Source: Calothrix brevissima NIES-22
GTDB taxonomy: Bacteria > Cyanobacteriota > Cyanobacteriia > Cyanobacteriales > Nostocaceae
Assembly (NCBI RefSeq): GCF_002367995.1
Contig: NZ_AP018207.1
Span: forward strand, 5,507,963 to 5,571,962
DNA: 64,000 nucleotides
Reading direction: 5' to 3'
The notes under the pieces: model-generated
What the model was told of the DNA's origin: nothing
What the model saw: only the letters and a program-made list of their open reading frames with translations
Database searches by the model: none
Program-made: the position numbers and the translations under genes
Shown here: positions 54,879-64,000 of the stretch, piece after piece
How positions within the stretch are numbered: position 1 is the stretch's first letter
Layout of the letters: every line of letters begins with the position of its first letter

Positions 54879-55247
54879 ATGTCCCAAACATACAAGATAA
54901 AAGTTCGCGATCGCAATAATGGCAAGGAATACACCCTGCAAGTGCCAGAAGACCGCTACATTTTGCACAGTGCTGAACACCAAGGAACCGAATTGCCTTT
55001 TTCTTGCCGTAATGGTGCTTGCACTACTTGCGCTGTGAGGGTACTTTCGGGAGAAATTTACCAACCAGAAGCAATAGGCTTGTCTCCAGAGTTACGCCGC
55101 CAAGGTTATGCCTTATTATGTGTGAGTTATCCCCGTTCTGATTTGGAAGTAGAGACACAAGACGAAGATGAAGTCTATGAACTCCAGTTTGGGCGCTTTT
55201 TTGCCAAAGGGAAAGTCAAAGCGGGTTTACCGTTAGATGAGGATTAG
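54879..55247 (+). CDS. plant-type [2Fe-2S] ferredoxin, extended form
   Basis: Protein of 122 residues. Cluster cysteines in SCRNGACTTC (CX4CX2C) and a fourth in ALLCVSYP. A C-terminal extension of about 25 acidic/basic residues (FGRFFAKGKVKAGLPLDED) goes beyond the 98-residue PetF type, so it is one of the longer cyanobacterial ferredoxin paralogues. Electron carrier; partners unknown. ATG at 54879. Confidence 0.9.
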   Translation: MSQTYKIKVRDRNNGKEYTLQVPEDRYILHSAEHQGTELPFSCRNGACTTCAVRVLSGEIYQPEAIGLSPELRRQGYALLCVSYPRSDLEVETQDEDEVYELQFGRFFAKGKVKAGLPLDED

Positions 55248-55310
55248 ACAATTCAAAATCAAAACTTGTACTGAAGCTCACTCGAAGTATTCAAAATTCA
55301 AAATGAACAG

Positions 55311-55937
55311 ATGCAATTTTGGCAATCTTGGCTATTGACTAGCAGGTGCTTGCAGGGTAAGCATCCAGGCATCAAAACACAAATTACGGCTTGGATAGGG
55401 TATTTTGGCGTAATTCTGCAAAAAATAGTAATTTTGGCTTGTCTATTCCTTCTAGTGAGTTGTCAAGCCAATAAACCACCGACTAATAATCAAGCACAGG
55501 TAAAAGTAGCGCGGGTAGTTAGTGGACAAAGTTTGGAAGTTTTAGGAATGGCGGAACAGCCAAATTTAATTTCCCAGGTGCGTTTAATTGGGATTGATGC
55601 GCCAGATACCCGCCAACGTCCCTGGGGAGATAACGCCAAGCAAGCCTTAGAAAAGCTCATCGGCGGTGCGGAAACAATTGTCACCCTGGAGTTTGACATG
55701 GAACCCAGAGACAAAATTGGCCGGACTTTAGCCTATGTCTGGAAAGAAAAGGTGTTATTGAATGAAGAATTAGTCAAACAAGGGTATGTATTATTTTTAC
55801 CGCGATCGCTTAATCATAAATACGATCGGCGTTTAGAAAGTGCCCAACAATGGGCGAGAATCATGGGTTTAGGAATTTGGCAACCAGACAAGCCCATGCG
55901 CCTGACTCCGGCTGAGTTTCGCCGTACCTTTCGTTGA
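55311..55937 (+). CDS. thermonuclease family (SNase-like) lipoprotein
   Basis: Protein of 208 residues. A hydrophobic segment ending in LLVSCQAN looks like a lipobox (Cys near 47) after an unusually long N-terminal stretch, so the true start may be internal. The SNase fold: LIGIDAPDTRQRPWG, EFDMEPRDKIGRTLAYVW, YVLFLPRS and ESAQQWARIMGLGIW. Probably a membrane-anchored extracytoplasmic nuclease. Confidence 0.85.
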   Translation: MQFWQSWLLTSRCLQGKHPGIKTQITAWIGYFGVILQKIVILACLFLLVSCQANKPPTNNQAQVKVARVVSGQSLEVLGMAEQPNLISQVRLIGIDAPDTRQRPWGDNAKQALEKLIGGAETIVTLEFDMEPRDKIGRTLAYVWKEKVLLNEELVKQGYVLFLPRSLNHKYDRRLESAQQWARIMGLGIWQPDKPMRLTPAEFRRTFR

Positions 55938-56056
55938 TAGGGGTTAGGGGTTAGGGGCTAGGGGCTAGGGAAGGAGGACAAGGGAGACAAGGGAGACAAG
56001 GAAGAAAATGACCATTGACTATTGACCAATGACAAATGACCATTGACTATTGACCA
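55938..56056. repeat. mixed tandem repeats
   Basis: GGGGTTA/GGGGCTA heptads (about 55941-55972), GGAGACAA nonamers (about 55973-56004), then TGACCATTGAC units up to the start of the next gene. Three STRR types side by side. Confidence 0.8.
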
Positions 56057-56869
56057 ATGACAAACTTACAAATCTTTCTCGATATAGCTACAGAAGCGGC
56101 TTTGGCTGGTGGTGAAATTTTACAAAGCTATTGGGGTAAGTTAGAAGACGCAATTACCGAAAAAGGCCGACCTGGGGATTTGGTGACGGCGGCTGATAAG
56201 GCTTCAGAAGAGGTGATTTTAGCAGTTTTACGGCGTCATTTTCCCCAACACTCGATTTTAGCTGAGGAATCTGGGAAACTGGGCAATCAAGATAATGAAT
56301 ATCTCTGGGCAATCGATCCCCTAGATGGTACAACTAACTACGCTCACCAATACCCAGATTTTGCAGTTTCTATCGGGTTGTTAATTAATGGTGTGCCCCA
56401 AGTCGGTGTAATTTATTGCCCGTTTCATAATGAGCTATTTCGGGCGGCCGCTGGTTTGGGTGCGACACGCAACCGTCGCCCGATCCAAGTTTCCCAAACT
56501 ACGGAACTCGGTAAAAGTTTGTTAGTCACCGGATTTGCCTACGATCGCCGGGAAACTACTGATAATAATTATGCGGAATTTTGTCACTTTACCCATCTTA
56601 CCCAAGGCGTGCGCCGCAGTGGTTCAGCCGCAATGGATTTGGCTTATGTTGCTTGTGGGCGCTTAGATGGCTATTGGGAAAGAGGACTTTCTCCTTGGGA
56701 TATGACAGCTGGAATTATTCTCGTGCAAGAAGCTGGGGGAAAAGTCACTGCTTACGATGGTAGCCCGATAAAAATCGAGTCTGGTAGAATTCTCGCGACT
56801 AATAGTCATCTGCATCACAGCATGAGTCAGGAATTATTACATATTCCCGCGTTGTCATCTTGGCAATAA
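56057..56869 (+). CDS. inositol monophosphatase family protein
   Basis: Protein of 270 residues. Metal-site motifs ILAEESG, IDPLDGTTNYAHQYP and SPWDMTAG are all intact. Family members dephosphorylate myo-inositol 1-phosphate, histidinol phosphate or fructose bisphosphate; in cyanobacteria one serves as histidinol-phosphatase. hisZ is 1.3 kb downstream, but this is not proof. ATG at 56057 lies at the end of a repeat block. Confidence 0.92.
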   Translation: MTNLQIFLDIATEAALAGGEILQSYWGKLEDAITEKGRPGDLVTAADKASEEVILAVLRRHFPQHSILAEESGKLGNQDNEYLWAIDPLDGTTNYAHQYPDFAVSIGLLINGVPQVGVIYCPFHNELFRAAAGLGATRNRRPIQVSQTTELGKSLLVTGFAYDRRETTDNNYAEFCHFTHLTQGVRRSGSAAMDLAYVACGRLDGYWERGLSPWDMTAGIILVQEAGGKVTAYDGSPIKIESGRILATNSHLHHSMSQELLHIPALSSWQ

Positions 56870-56884
56870 AAATTGGGAATACTA

Positions 56885-56935
56885 AGTCAACGGTCACTAG
56901 TCAAAGGTCAATAGTCAAAGGTCAATAGTCAAAGT
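56885..56935. repeat. GTCAAAG/GTCAATA tandem repeat
   Basis: Six imperfect heptads after the phosphatase gene. STRR-type. Confidence 0.7.
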
Positions 56936-57076
56936 TAATACTCTTGACTATTGTATGGGTGGTTTAACTTACTTATCTTTTTTCCCGATGACAATCTGAC
57001 AAAACTCGCCCCTACTGACTCTCGGCTTTCAACTGGCGACTAGCGATCGGTTGCTGACTTTGGTGCATAAATTTTT

Positions 57077-58039
57077 ATGGCTTTAAGAATAGATCGTGGA
57101 CTTTTTAAATATGATTTCATTGACCATCATGCAGTGTTATGCGTCCCTGTTGATGCAGATGTAAAGGAACTTCGTAAACGCTATCTCACTATTGCTCGTC
57201 GCTTACATCCAGATGCTAATATCAAGGCTAGTGCGGCTGAACAGCAGGTAGCTGGGGAATTTTTAGCAAAATTGGTGAACCCAGCTTATGAAAAACTTTC
57301 TACAGAAAGAACTCGCGCAGAATACATGATAGTTTTGTCCCAAATGGGCAAACGTCTAGTGCAAGAAGCTTCGACTGTAGAACTGCAGACAGATTTGGCT
57401 AAAGAGTTAGTAAATGTGCCAGAATTCAATGTAAATCAACTCTATAAAGCAGCGATCGCCCATATTGCCAAAACACAATATGATTCCTTGCAGAACGTAC
57501 CGCAAGTAATTGCCCAAATTAGCGAGTTGAATTTAGTTTACTTGATGCGCAGTGCTAACAAATTATTCACAGCACAACCGCCATTAGTTCAGCCAACACA
57601 TACCTCTGGCTCCCAGTCACAAACTCCCGCAGCAGGTTCTACAGCCACATCACAACCAATCTTTAACGAAGATTCCGTGGCGGAAGCTTATATTCGCCGG
57701 GCGCAAAGTCTGCTAGATAAAAACCAACTTTCCCAAGCACAAATCGAACTCCAAGATGCTTTAAAACTAGAACCAAAGAATAGTCGTTGCCATAGCCTGA
57801 TAGCATTGGTGTATTTGAAGCAAAATCGCTTGAAAATGGCCAAGATTCATTTTGATAATGCACTCAAATTAGACCCCAACGATAAAACATCTTTGGAATG
57901 GAAACCAAAACTAGATAAGGCTTTGGGGTTACAATCTGGTGGTGCTAAGGGGACTCCATCTACCAATAATGCTGGTAAACAATCAGATAAGTTTGGTGGT
58001 GGTTTGTTTGGTAGCTTGTTTGGTGGAAAGAAAAAATAG
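57077..58039 (+). CDS. J-domain and TPR protein
   Basis: Protein of 320 residues. An N-terminal J-domain (about 15-85) includes the HPD motif in RRLHPDANI. A helical middle is followed by a Ser/Thr/Pro linker (about 175-200), and two TPR units (about 205-275: EAYIRRAQSLLDKNQLSQAQ, ALVYLKQNRLKMAKIHFDNA). A Gly-rich tail ends FGGGLFGSLFGGKKK. A putative DnaK co-chaperone. ATG at 57077, 155 bp upstream of hisZ. Confidence 0.88.
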   Translation: MALRIDRGLFKYDFIDHHAVLCVPVDADVKELRKRYLTIARRLHPDANIKASAAEQQVAGEFLAKLVNPAYEKLSTERTRAEYMIVLSQMGKRLVQEASTVELQTDLAKELVNVPEFNVNQLYKAAIAHIAKTQYDSLQNVPQVIAQISELNLVYLMRSANKLFTAQPPLVQPTHTSGSQSQTPAAGSTATSQPIFNEDSVAEAYIRRAQSLLDKNQLSQAQIELQDALKLEPKNSRCHSLIALVYLKQNRLKMAKIHFDNALKLDPNDKTSLEWKPKLDKALGLQSGGAKGTPSTNNAGKQSDKFGGGLFGSLFGGKKK

Positions 58040-58194
58040 TCAGCGATGCACAAATTTTGCGATCGCTCGATTTCTGGCCCCTAACCTTTGGCTTGGGGCC
58101 ATCATCTATCTGAACGCCAACAGCAAAGTGCTGAAGAAGAATCCCATATATAAGGAGATTTTGCCAGAGCCAGGGATAAAAATACGGAGGATGA

Positions 58195-59412
58195 ATGGTT
58201 TATCAACCAGCAGCAGGAGCCAGGGATTTATTACCTTTAGATGTGGCGCAAAAACGCTGGATTGAAGATAGGTTACAACAGGTGTTTCATCGTTGGGGAT
58301 ATCACAGGATTATCACCTCAACTTTGGAACGGATGGATACCTTGATGGCGGGAGAAGCAATTCAGCGTCAGACGGTAATTCAACTGCAAAATGCTGAAGA
58401 TGAAGAATTAGGGTTACGTCCAGAACTGACAGCTTCGATTGCACGTACTGTTGTTACGCGCATGACGGGTGCTACTTATCCCCAACGGCTGTATTACAAT
58501 GCCAATGTATTCCGCCGGATCTGGGAAAATCGCCACAATCGCCAGCAAGAATTTTATCAAGCTGGGGTAGAGTTACTGGGTGCGGGCGGATTGCTAGCGA
58601 ATGCAGAAGTTTTGTTGTTAGTAGCTGATTGTTTGTCAGCTTTATCGTTACAGCAATGGCATTTAATTTTAGGTGAAGCGGGAATTACGCGATCGCTGTT
58701 GAGCGTGTTTCCGGCTAATCTACAAGCTAAGGTGCGTCAAGCGATCGCCCATTTGGATCGTATCGCCATCGATAATTTACCTCTGAGCGAAGAACTACGC
58801 GATCGCGCCAGAATCATCTTGGATTTGCGGGGTAATAGTAGTGAAGTCTTGCAAAAAGTCCAAAGCTTAGATTTAGATTCAGCCCAAAAAGAAGCGGTAG
58901 ATAACCTCAAAGCCTTAGTAGAGCTAATAGAATCTAGCAGTAATTTCCCCTTAATTCTCGATCTCAGCTTGATTCAAACTATCGACTACTACACGGGGAT
59001 TGTGTTTGAAGTTGTCAGTGATAGCGAAGGACAAGCCAGAGTTTTAGGAAGCGGCGGACGCTACGATCGCCTTTTAGGGCTATATCATCCCCAAGGCGAA
59101 AATATTCCTGGTGTTGGCTTCGCGCTCAACATCGAAGATTTATACCAAATTATCCAATCTACTCAGCAATTACCGCAAAATCCCCCAGCTAGCGATTGGT
59201 TAGTAGTACCAGAAACCGCGAATGCTGATGCCTTTGCCTTTGCCTACGCGCAAAAGCTACGGTATGCTGGCGACATGGTGCGAGTAGAGATAGATTTGGG
59301 AGGAAGGGATGCACAAGCTATCCGCCAATACGCAAGCGATCGCAATATTACCCAAATCGCCTGGATTAAAGCTGATGGTTCACCTGTAATTGAATCATTG
59401 CCTCATACATAA
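58195..59412 (+). CDS. hisZ: HisZ, ATP phosphoribosyltransferase regulatory subunit
   Basis: Protein of 405 residues, related to histidyl-tRNA synthetase but lacking the full aminoacylation motifs. It opens VYQPAAGARDLLPLDVAQKR, has ELGLRPELTASIART and QEFYQAGVELLG, and GGRYDRLLGLY. It activates the short-form HisG in histidine synthesis. ATG at 58195 has CGGAGG four bases upstream. Confidence 0.95.
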   Translation: MVYQPAAGARDLLPLDVAQKRWIEDRLQQVFHRWGYHRIITSTLERMDTLMAGEAIQRQTVIQLQNAEDEELGLRPELTASIARTVVTRMTGATYPQRLYYNANVFRRIWENRHNRQQEFYQAGVELLGAGGLLANAEVLLLVADCLSALSLQQWHLILGEAGITRSLLSVFPANLQAKVRQAIAHLDRIAIDNLPLSEELRDRARIILDLRGNSSEVLQKVQSLDLDSAQKEAVDNLKALVELIESSSNFPLILDLSLIQTIDYYTGIVFEVVSDSEGQARVLGSGGRYDRLLGLYHPQGENIPGVGFALNIEDLYQIIQSTQQLPQNPPASDWLVVPETANADAFAFAYAQKLRYAGDMVRVEIDLGGRDAQAIRQYASDRNITQIAWIKADGSPVIESLPHT

Positions 59413-59424
59413 TTAAGATTGTAG

Positions 59425-59443
59425 GGGCGGGGTTTTCCCGCCC
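59425..59443. terminator. hairpin between convergent genes
   Basis: GGGCGGG (59425-59431) pairs with CCCGCCC (59437-59443). It lacks a long T run, so either a weak terminator or a dispersed GTAGGGGCGGG repeat. Confidence 0.45.
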
Positions 59444-59464
59444 TAATTTCGTCATCGCCAAGAA

Positions 59465-62400
59465 TTACCAAGGGCTACCAATCATAATAAATGGTGCCCA
59501 GAAAAATGGATGTTGCAGAATTAATTGCTTGGCTTCCGAACTACTAACAGCTATTTTTGATAGGGGAATAGTGATGTTGCTATTGCCGATAATTAAGTTT
59601 TTGCCCTCAGCATCTATTGTTACCTTACCTTGAATCATTGCTATCTGTGCTTGTCGCAGTGCTTCTACCTTAGTGGTTTGGGTTTGTAACTGACGGTGAA
59701 ACTCTGTCATTAATCCCAAAGTTCCCGTATCTGATACTTGCCATAAACTAGCAGTTACCGACTTCACCCCAATTTTAACTGCCGATCCAGCCAAACCCAA
59801 TTGTGATTTGTCATCGCCAAAAGCTGTCTGACAAGCACTCAAGATTAATAATTCCACTTGTGGATTATTCCAGCGTAGGTTACGAACTTCATCCAGGGTA
59901 AGCTGGTTATTATACATCTGGATATATGAATTTTCTAGAGAATTTTCTCCAGGAGCAAAAACTGCGTGGGTTGCTAAATGAATAATTCCAAATGGTGTTT
60001 TAGCTCGTTCTGCTTTTAGCCGTTCTTTGGTAAATTCTTGGTTAAGTATGACTTTACCCTGTCCACGCCAAATTTGATTCACAATGGTTTCTACTTCTAC
60101 AGGTGCACCAAGTAACTCTGTGATTGGATGTTCATTATTTGGCCCCGGATCGAAGCTTTCTGCACCCATTGCTAAGACTTGAGTGTTTTTGAGATTAGCA
60201 TAGTTGCTATTAATCAAGCTAAAAGTGGGAATGATACCCAAACTATATTTTTCAATCAAAAACTTATCTTGCTCATCTACTAGTGCAGCTAAAGGCAGCG
60301 ATCGCAAATTTGCATCTTGGATGACAAACAGCACATTGTCAATACCGTCTTTTTGTAATTGAGTTTCTAAGGGCGCGATTAACCATTTATAAAGTTGTTT
60401 GGCTGATTTTTTATAACTTGTGGTGCTAAGTTTCTCCAAATCGGGACGAGCATCAAAACTTTCTTTGAGAGATACTTCTCGATAAAATTCTGCTGCTACC
60501 TTTTTCACATCTCCTCTAGTAATACCTGTGCGAATTTTCGGATTTGTAGATTTACCATCAGGCGTTACCATGAATAGTTCTAAGGAATCACTATCTTGAG
60601 ATTCTGGCTGGGAGTTATCTGCATTTATTTGGTATTCTTTAGGCTTAAACCAGACATAAATAATTCCCGATTTCATGCCTGCTTTTTGCTGAATTTGTCT
60701 CAGTTCGCTAGTGATTTGCTCTAGACTTTTAATCGGGACATTCTCTAATTTCAATTCTGATTGATATCGTCTAGTTTCATTATCTTCTAGATTAACAATC
60801 GCTGAATCTTCACTAGAGTTAACATTATTAGTGACGCCTATTTGGGATAAGCTATTTTCTTCTCTACCGGGGACGATTCGTCCTTTAGTGATAATTTGAA
60901 TTTTGCCTCTAGTATCGCTGTCTGGGAAAGATTCAACGGGTGAAATACTATTAGGTAAACCGAAAAGATTTAAACCTGTAGTAATAGTTCCAGCCGTACC
61001 ATTAAGTGAGGCTCTACCAACAATAAATGGTGTGACGCTATCGCCACCATGATCGATTTTGATTTCACCAGCACCATCTTTACCAATTGTAGAAATACTA
61101 GCCGAAATGGGGGTGTTATTAATCGAGGTAGTAAAGGTGTCTGTAGCGCGGAAGTAACGATTAGTTTTGATATCTACATTACCGCCTATACCATTGCTGC
61201 TACCACCTTGAGCATTGATATATTGCACCTGAATATCGTTATTTGGATCTAGTTTGACTGAACCACCATTACCATTGGTGGAACTAGTATTGATAGCTCC
61301 AGTATTAATATTATCTTTCGCCTCAATAGTAACGTTACCACCATTGCCTGTAGTAGTATTCGTATTGATATTACCAGTGGCGATCGCGCCTGTATTATTA
61401 CCTAATGCTGTTAAGCTAATATTGCCACCATTGCCATTAAGATCAGCATTGGAATGTACATTACCAGTTGTGATATTTTTATTGTCGCTGGTAATTTGAA
61501 TATCTCCCCCTGCTGTGGAAATATTACTCGTTTTTACATCTTGATTTGCTTGCAGTGCGATCGCCGAATTTTGGCTACCTGTAATATTACCGTTGAAACC
61601 TAATTCGCCACCAGTGCTTGTAAAGTTGTGGTTAGGCGTTGATGTATTCCCGTTACTAGTTAAAGTTACAGGACTATTAAATTGTTGATTGCCTGTGGTA
61701 GTAATGTTACTAGCAACATTAGTATTACCAGCCGTCACATTTAAGCTACTTAAAGCTGTTGTCTTACCTACTGCATTACTGAAATTAATGTTACCACTGC
61801 CGGAACTCAAGGTTAAATTTCCACCACCATCTAATGTGCTATCAAAGGAGATTTCAGCATTACCTGAGTTGAGATTGACTGATGTACCAGTACCTAATGA
61901 TACTGGATTTTTAAAAGCGATCGCCTGATTGTTGGTGGTAATCCCAGCGTTGAGAGTCGTATTACCATTGAAGGTAACAGCAGCATTATCTGTACCTGTA
62001 ATAAGTCCATTAACTGTGATACTTCCAGTGGGAGAATTAATTGTTACTGGATCTTGGAAGCTGCTAGAGTTGATTGTAATTCCACCACTACCATCTTCAC
62101 GCCCGATGGTAATGCTATTAAAGCCGTTTGCTAAGGCGTTGATGTCTGCTGTTGTCAAGTCTAAAGCAGCAGTATCGTTAGCAGCACCTAGAGTAATATT
62201 TTGGCTAGTTGTCGTCGGTTGGAGTTTCAAGTTACCACTACCGCTTACAGTACCTGATGTGAAGTTAATCTCGTCAGCTTTTAGTGTCAGGTTGTTGCTA
62301 CCTGCGGTTAAGGAGTTATTGAAAGCGATCGCGCTATTATTAGAAGTGAATGTTTTATCTCCTGTACCAGTCAAGGTAACAGCACTATTAAATATTTGAT

Positions 62401-64000
62401 TACCTGTGGTTGTAATATTACTAGCCACATTATTATTAGAAGATTTAGTAGTTAAGCTACTTAATGGAGTTGTACCACCAACAGCAGCACCGAAAGTAAG
62501 ATTTCCTGTACCTGCATTTAAGCTTAAATTACTGTCACCATTAATATTACTGCTGAAGTTAATATTACTATTATTTGTCTTGAAGTCTTGGTTAGTACCA
62601 GTTAGACTAACTACAGTATTAAAGTTTTGATTTCCTGTGGTGCTAATATTACTAGCAACATTGGTATTTGCTGCTGTTAAAAATAAGCTACTTAATGGAG
62701 TTGTATCACCAACAGCACCGCCGAAATTAATTTCACCTGTACCTGCATTTAAACTTAAATTACTGCTAGCATTAATATTACTGCTGAAGTTGATATTACT
62801 ATTATTTGTCTTGAAGTCTTGGTTAGTACCAGTCAAGGTAACTGTACTCTGAAAATCTTGATTGCCTGTGGTGCTAATATTATTGGCAATATTGGTATTA
62901 GCAGATGTCACAGTTAAACCAGTCAATGCAGATGTATTACCAACAGCACCGCCGAGAGTAATATCACCAATACCAGCATTTAAACTTAAATTACTGCCAC
63001 CATTAATCGTACTGCTGAATGCGATATTACTATTATTGGTTTTGAAGCTTTGGTTACTACCAGTCAGGCTAACTGTACTCTTAAATTGTTGCGCACCTGT
63101 AGTATTGATATTACTTGCAATATTTGTATTATTGGCGTTGACGTTTAAGTTACTCAACGCAGTTGTACCACCAACTTCACCGTCAAAGCTAATATTTGTG
63201 ATGGCATTGAGAGTTAAATTGCTATTACCATCTACTGTACCCTTAAAAGTAATATTATCCGCCTTAAAAGTATTAGCCGTACTAGTAAACTTGACAGGGT
63301 TATCAAATATTAAATCACCTGTTACAGTGAGGCTACTAGGAAGATTGGTATTAGAAAACGCCAGATTTAAACTACTTAATGGAGTTGTACCACCAATTAC
63401 ACCACCAAAATTAATCGCACCTGTACCAGCATTTAAAGTTAAATTACTAGCACCATCAATCGTACTGTCGAAGGTGATATTACTATTATTTGAATTAAAA
63501 GTTTGGTTAGTACCAGTCAGGGTAACAGGACTAGTAAATTGTTGATTGCCTGTGGTGTTAATATTACTTGCAATATTAGTATTTGCTGCTGTCACATTTA
63601 AACCAGTCAATGCATTTGTGCTACCAATAGCACCACCGACAGTAATGTTTCCTATACCTGCATTTAAGATTAAATTACTATTACCATTAATATTACTACT
63701 GAAGGTGATATTACTATTATTTGAATTTAAGGTTTGGTTAGTAGCACCAGTTAAGGTAATAGAACTAGTAAATTGTTGATTGCCTGTGGTGTTAATATTA
63801 CTTGCAATATTGGTATTTGCTGCTGTTGAAGATAAGTTATTTAAGGGAGTGGTGCCCCCAACTGAACTATTAAAGCTAATATTTGTGATGGCATTGAGAT
63901 TTAAATTATTATTGCCGTCTACTGTATCGTTAAAGGTAATATTACCAGCGTTGAACGTATTGGTAGTACTAGTAAGGTTGACAGGACTATTAAATATTAA
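59465..64000 (-). CDS. giant beta-repeat protein with C-terminal CHAT protease domain (partial)
   Basis: At least 1,511 codons; the frame has no stop and no start codon from 63611 to the window edge, so the N-terminus lies outside. The first part is Asn/Thr/Ser-rich repeats of 77-78 residues (LNAGTGxINFGGAVG, TNVASNISTTGNQxF) of the filamentous haemagglutinin/beta-helix type. Then non-repeat beta units (about 61000-62300) and, in the last 330 residues, a CHAT caspase-like domain with His in HLATHAVF (codon 59966-59968) and Cys in LSACQTAF (59831-59833). Probably exported by two-partner secretion, but no N-terminal TPS signal is in view. Confidence 0.9.
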   Translation of the reverse strand, partial: LIFNSPVNLTSTTNTFNAGNITFNDTVDGNNNLNLNAITNISFNSSVGGTTPLNNLSSTAANTNIASNINTTGNQQFTSSITLTGATNQTLNSNNSNITFSSNINGNSNLILNAGIGNITVGGAIGSTNALTGLNVTAANTNIASNINTTGNQQFTSPVTLTGTNQTFNSNNSNITFDSTIDGASNLTLNAGTGAINFGGVIGGTTPLSSLNLAFSNTNLPSSLTVTGDLIFDNPVKFTSTANTFKADNITFKGTVDGNSNLTLNAITNISFDGEVGGTTALSNLNVNANNTNIASNINTTGAQQFKSTVSLTGSNQSFKTNNSNIAFSSTINGGSNLSLNAGIGDITLGGAVGNTSALTGLTVTSANTNIANNISTTGNQDFQSTVTLTGTNQDFKTNNSNINFSSNINASSNLSLNAGTGEINFGGAVGDTTPLSSLFLTAANTNVASNISTTGNQNFNTVVSLTGTNQDFKTNNSNINFSSNINGDSNLSLNAGTGNLTFGAAVGGTTPLSSLTTKSSNNNVASNITTTGNQIFNSAVTLTGTGDKTFTSNNSAIAFNNSLTAGSNNLTLKADEINFTSGTVSGSGNLKLQPTTTSQNITLGAANDTAALDLTTADINALANGFNSITIGREDGSGGITINSSSFQDPVTINSPTGSITVNGLITGTDNAAVTFNGNTTLNAGITTNNQAIAFKNPVSLGTGTSVNLNSGNAEISFDSTLDGGGNLTLSSGSGNINFSNAVGKTTALSSLNVTAGNTNVASNITTTGNQQFNSPVTLTSNGNTSTPNHNFTSTGGELGFNGNITGSQNSAIALQANQDVKTSNISTAGGDIQITSDNKNITTGNVHSNADLNGNGGNISLTALGNNTGAIATGNINTNTTTGNGGNVTIEAKDNINTGAINTSSTNGNGGSVKLDPNNDIQVQYINAQGGSSNGIGGNVDIKTNRYFRATDTFTTSINNTPISASISTIGKDGAGEIKIDHGGDSVTPFIVGRASLNGTAGTITTGLNLFGLPNSISPVESFPDSDTRGKIQIITKGRIVPGREENSLSQIGVTNNVNSSEDSAIVNLEDNETRRYQSELKLENVPIKSLEQITSELRQIQQKAGMKSGIIYVWFKPKEYQINADNSQPESQDSDSLELFMVTPDGKSTNPKIRTGITRGDVKKVAAEFYREVSLKESFDARPDLEKLSTTSYKKSAKQLYKWLIAPLETQLQKDGIDNVLFVIQDANLRSLPLAALVDEQDKFLIEKYSLGIIPTFSLINSNYANLKNTQVLAMGAESFDPGPNNEHPITELLGAPVEVETIVNQIWRGQGKVILNQEFTKERLKAERAKTPFGIIHLATHAVFAPGENSLENSYIQMYNNQLTLDEVRNLRWNNPQVELLILSACQTAFGDDKSQLGLAGSAVKIGVKSVTASLWQVSDTGTLGLMTEFHRQLQTQTTKVEALRQAQIAMIQGKVTIDAEGKNLIIGNSNITIPLSKIAVSSSEAKQLILQHPFFWAPFIMIGSPW
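61640..64000. repeat. 231-234 bp tandem repeats inside the beta-repeat gene
   Basis: Repeat units can be marked by the TGCCTGTGGT box, seen near 62632, 62863, 63547 and 63781, giving 231-234 bp spacing where units are adjacent (63547 to 63781 is 234). Each encodes about 78 residues. Near-identity at DNA level points to recent expansion or gene conversion. Confidence 0.8.

Noticed and set aside
61049-63779. Long plus-strand open frames with Leu/Val/Ile-rich products opposite the beta-repeat gene
   Set aside because: They mirror the 231-234 bp repeats of the minus-strand gene; the hydrophobic composition is the antisense of Asn/Thr/Ser-rich codons. No ribosome sites.

Overview
This window is chromosomal DNA from a filamentous cyanobacterium, most likely a heterocyst-forming member of the Nostocales. 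The evidence is photosystem I genes (psaF-psaJ-psaL), phycobilisome linkers, a CcaS/CcaR chromatic-acclimation pair, an XisH/XisI pair, dense HIP1 octamers (GCGATCGC), and many short tandem repeats of the STRR type (CAACAGT, TTGTCAG, TCCCTTGTC-like) described from Calothrix/Nostoc genomes. Genus cannot be fixed from the sequence alone.

Layout. 0.5-6.5 kb: housekeeping (coaBC with a DUF2555 gene, an esterase, purH, a DUF2808 protein, an OmpR-type response regulator). 6.6-9.3 kb: a small minus-strand accessory island (a small helical protein, a GIY-YIG nuclease, two unknown proteins, xisH-xisI) ending at ahcY. The xisHI pair lies between two copies of a ~50 bp terminator-bearing repeat. 11.2-22.3 kb: an MscS channel, then a CTB/NHLP-type bacteriocin locus: a double-glycine precursor peptide with a Cys-free, Ser/Arg-rich core, a tandem cyclic-nucleotide-binding-fold protein, a HlyD-like adaptor, a C39-peptidase ABC exporter, a second ABC exporter, and a cupin protein. 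22.5-31.2 kb: a light-harvesting regulation locus: a CpcD-like protein, a small membrane protein, ccaR, a candidate CcaR G-box, a cpeR-like gene, cpcL (membrane-anchored rod linker), ccaS with an extra PAS domain, then cpcD and a cpcG.

31.4-44.1 kb: an HTH protein, a fused aminodeoxychorismate synthase, a VOC protein, a lipoprotein, a stand-alone DXCF cyanobacteriochrome-like GAF protein, aroC, a decaying zinc-ribbon gene, remA-gmk, psaFJL (including a 49-residue psaJ) and tsaD. 44.2-59.4 kb: mostly single housekeeping or conserved genes (hydrolase, ACT-like protein, GNAT, tRNA-Pro, Tic22, prmC, an MDR dehydrogenase, Uma2 protein, tRNA-Ser, ferredoxin, nuclease, inositol-phosphatase family, J-domain/TPR protein, hisZ). 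59.5-64.0 kb: the 3' part of a very long repeat protein ending in a CHAT caspase-like protease domain; its start lies beyond the window.

How the genes work together. The clearest multi-gene story is CcaS (green/red photosensor kinase) and CcaR acting on a G-box to control the cpeR-like gene and cpcL, so that light colour alters phycobilisome form. The second is export and leader cleavage of the precursor at 13195 by the NHLP-type transporter set. Intergenic regions are full of mobile or palindromic debris; at least three families of MITE-like elements with terminal inverted repeats can be recognised, two with two copies here and a third with one complete and one partial copy.
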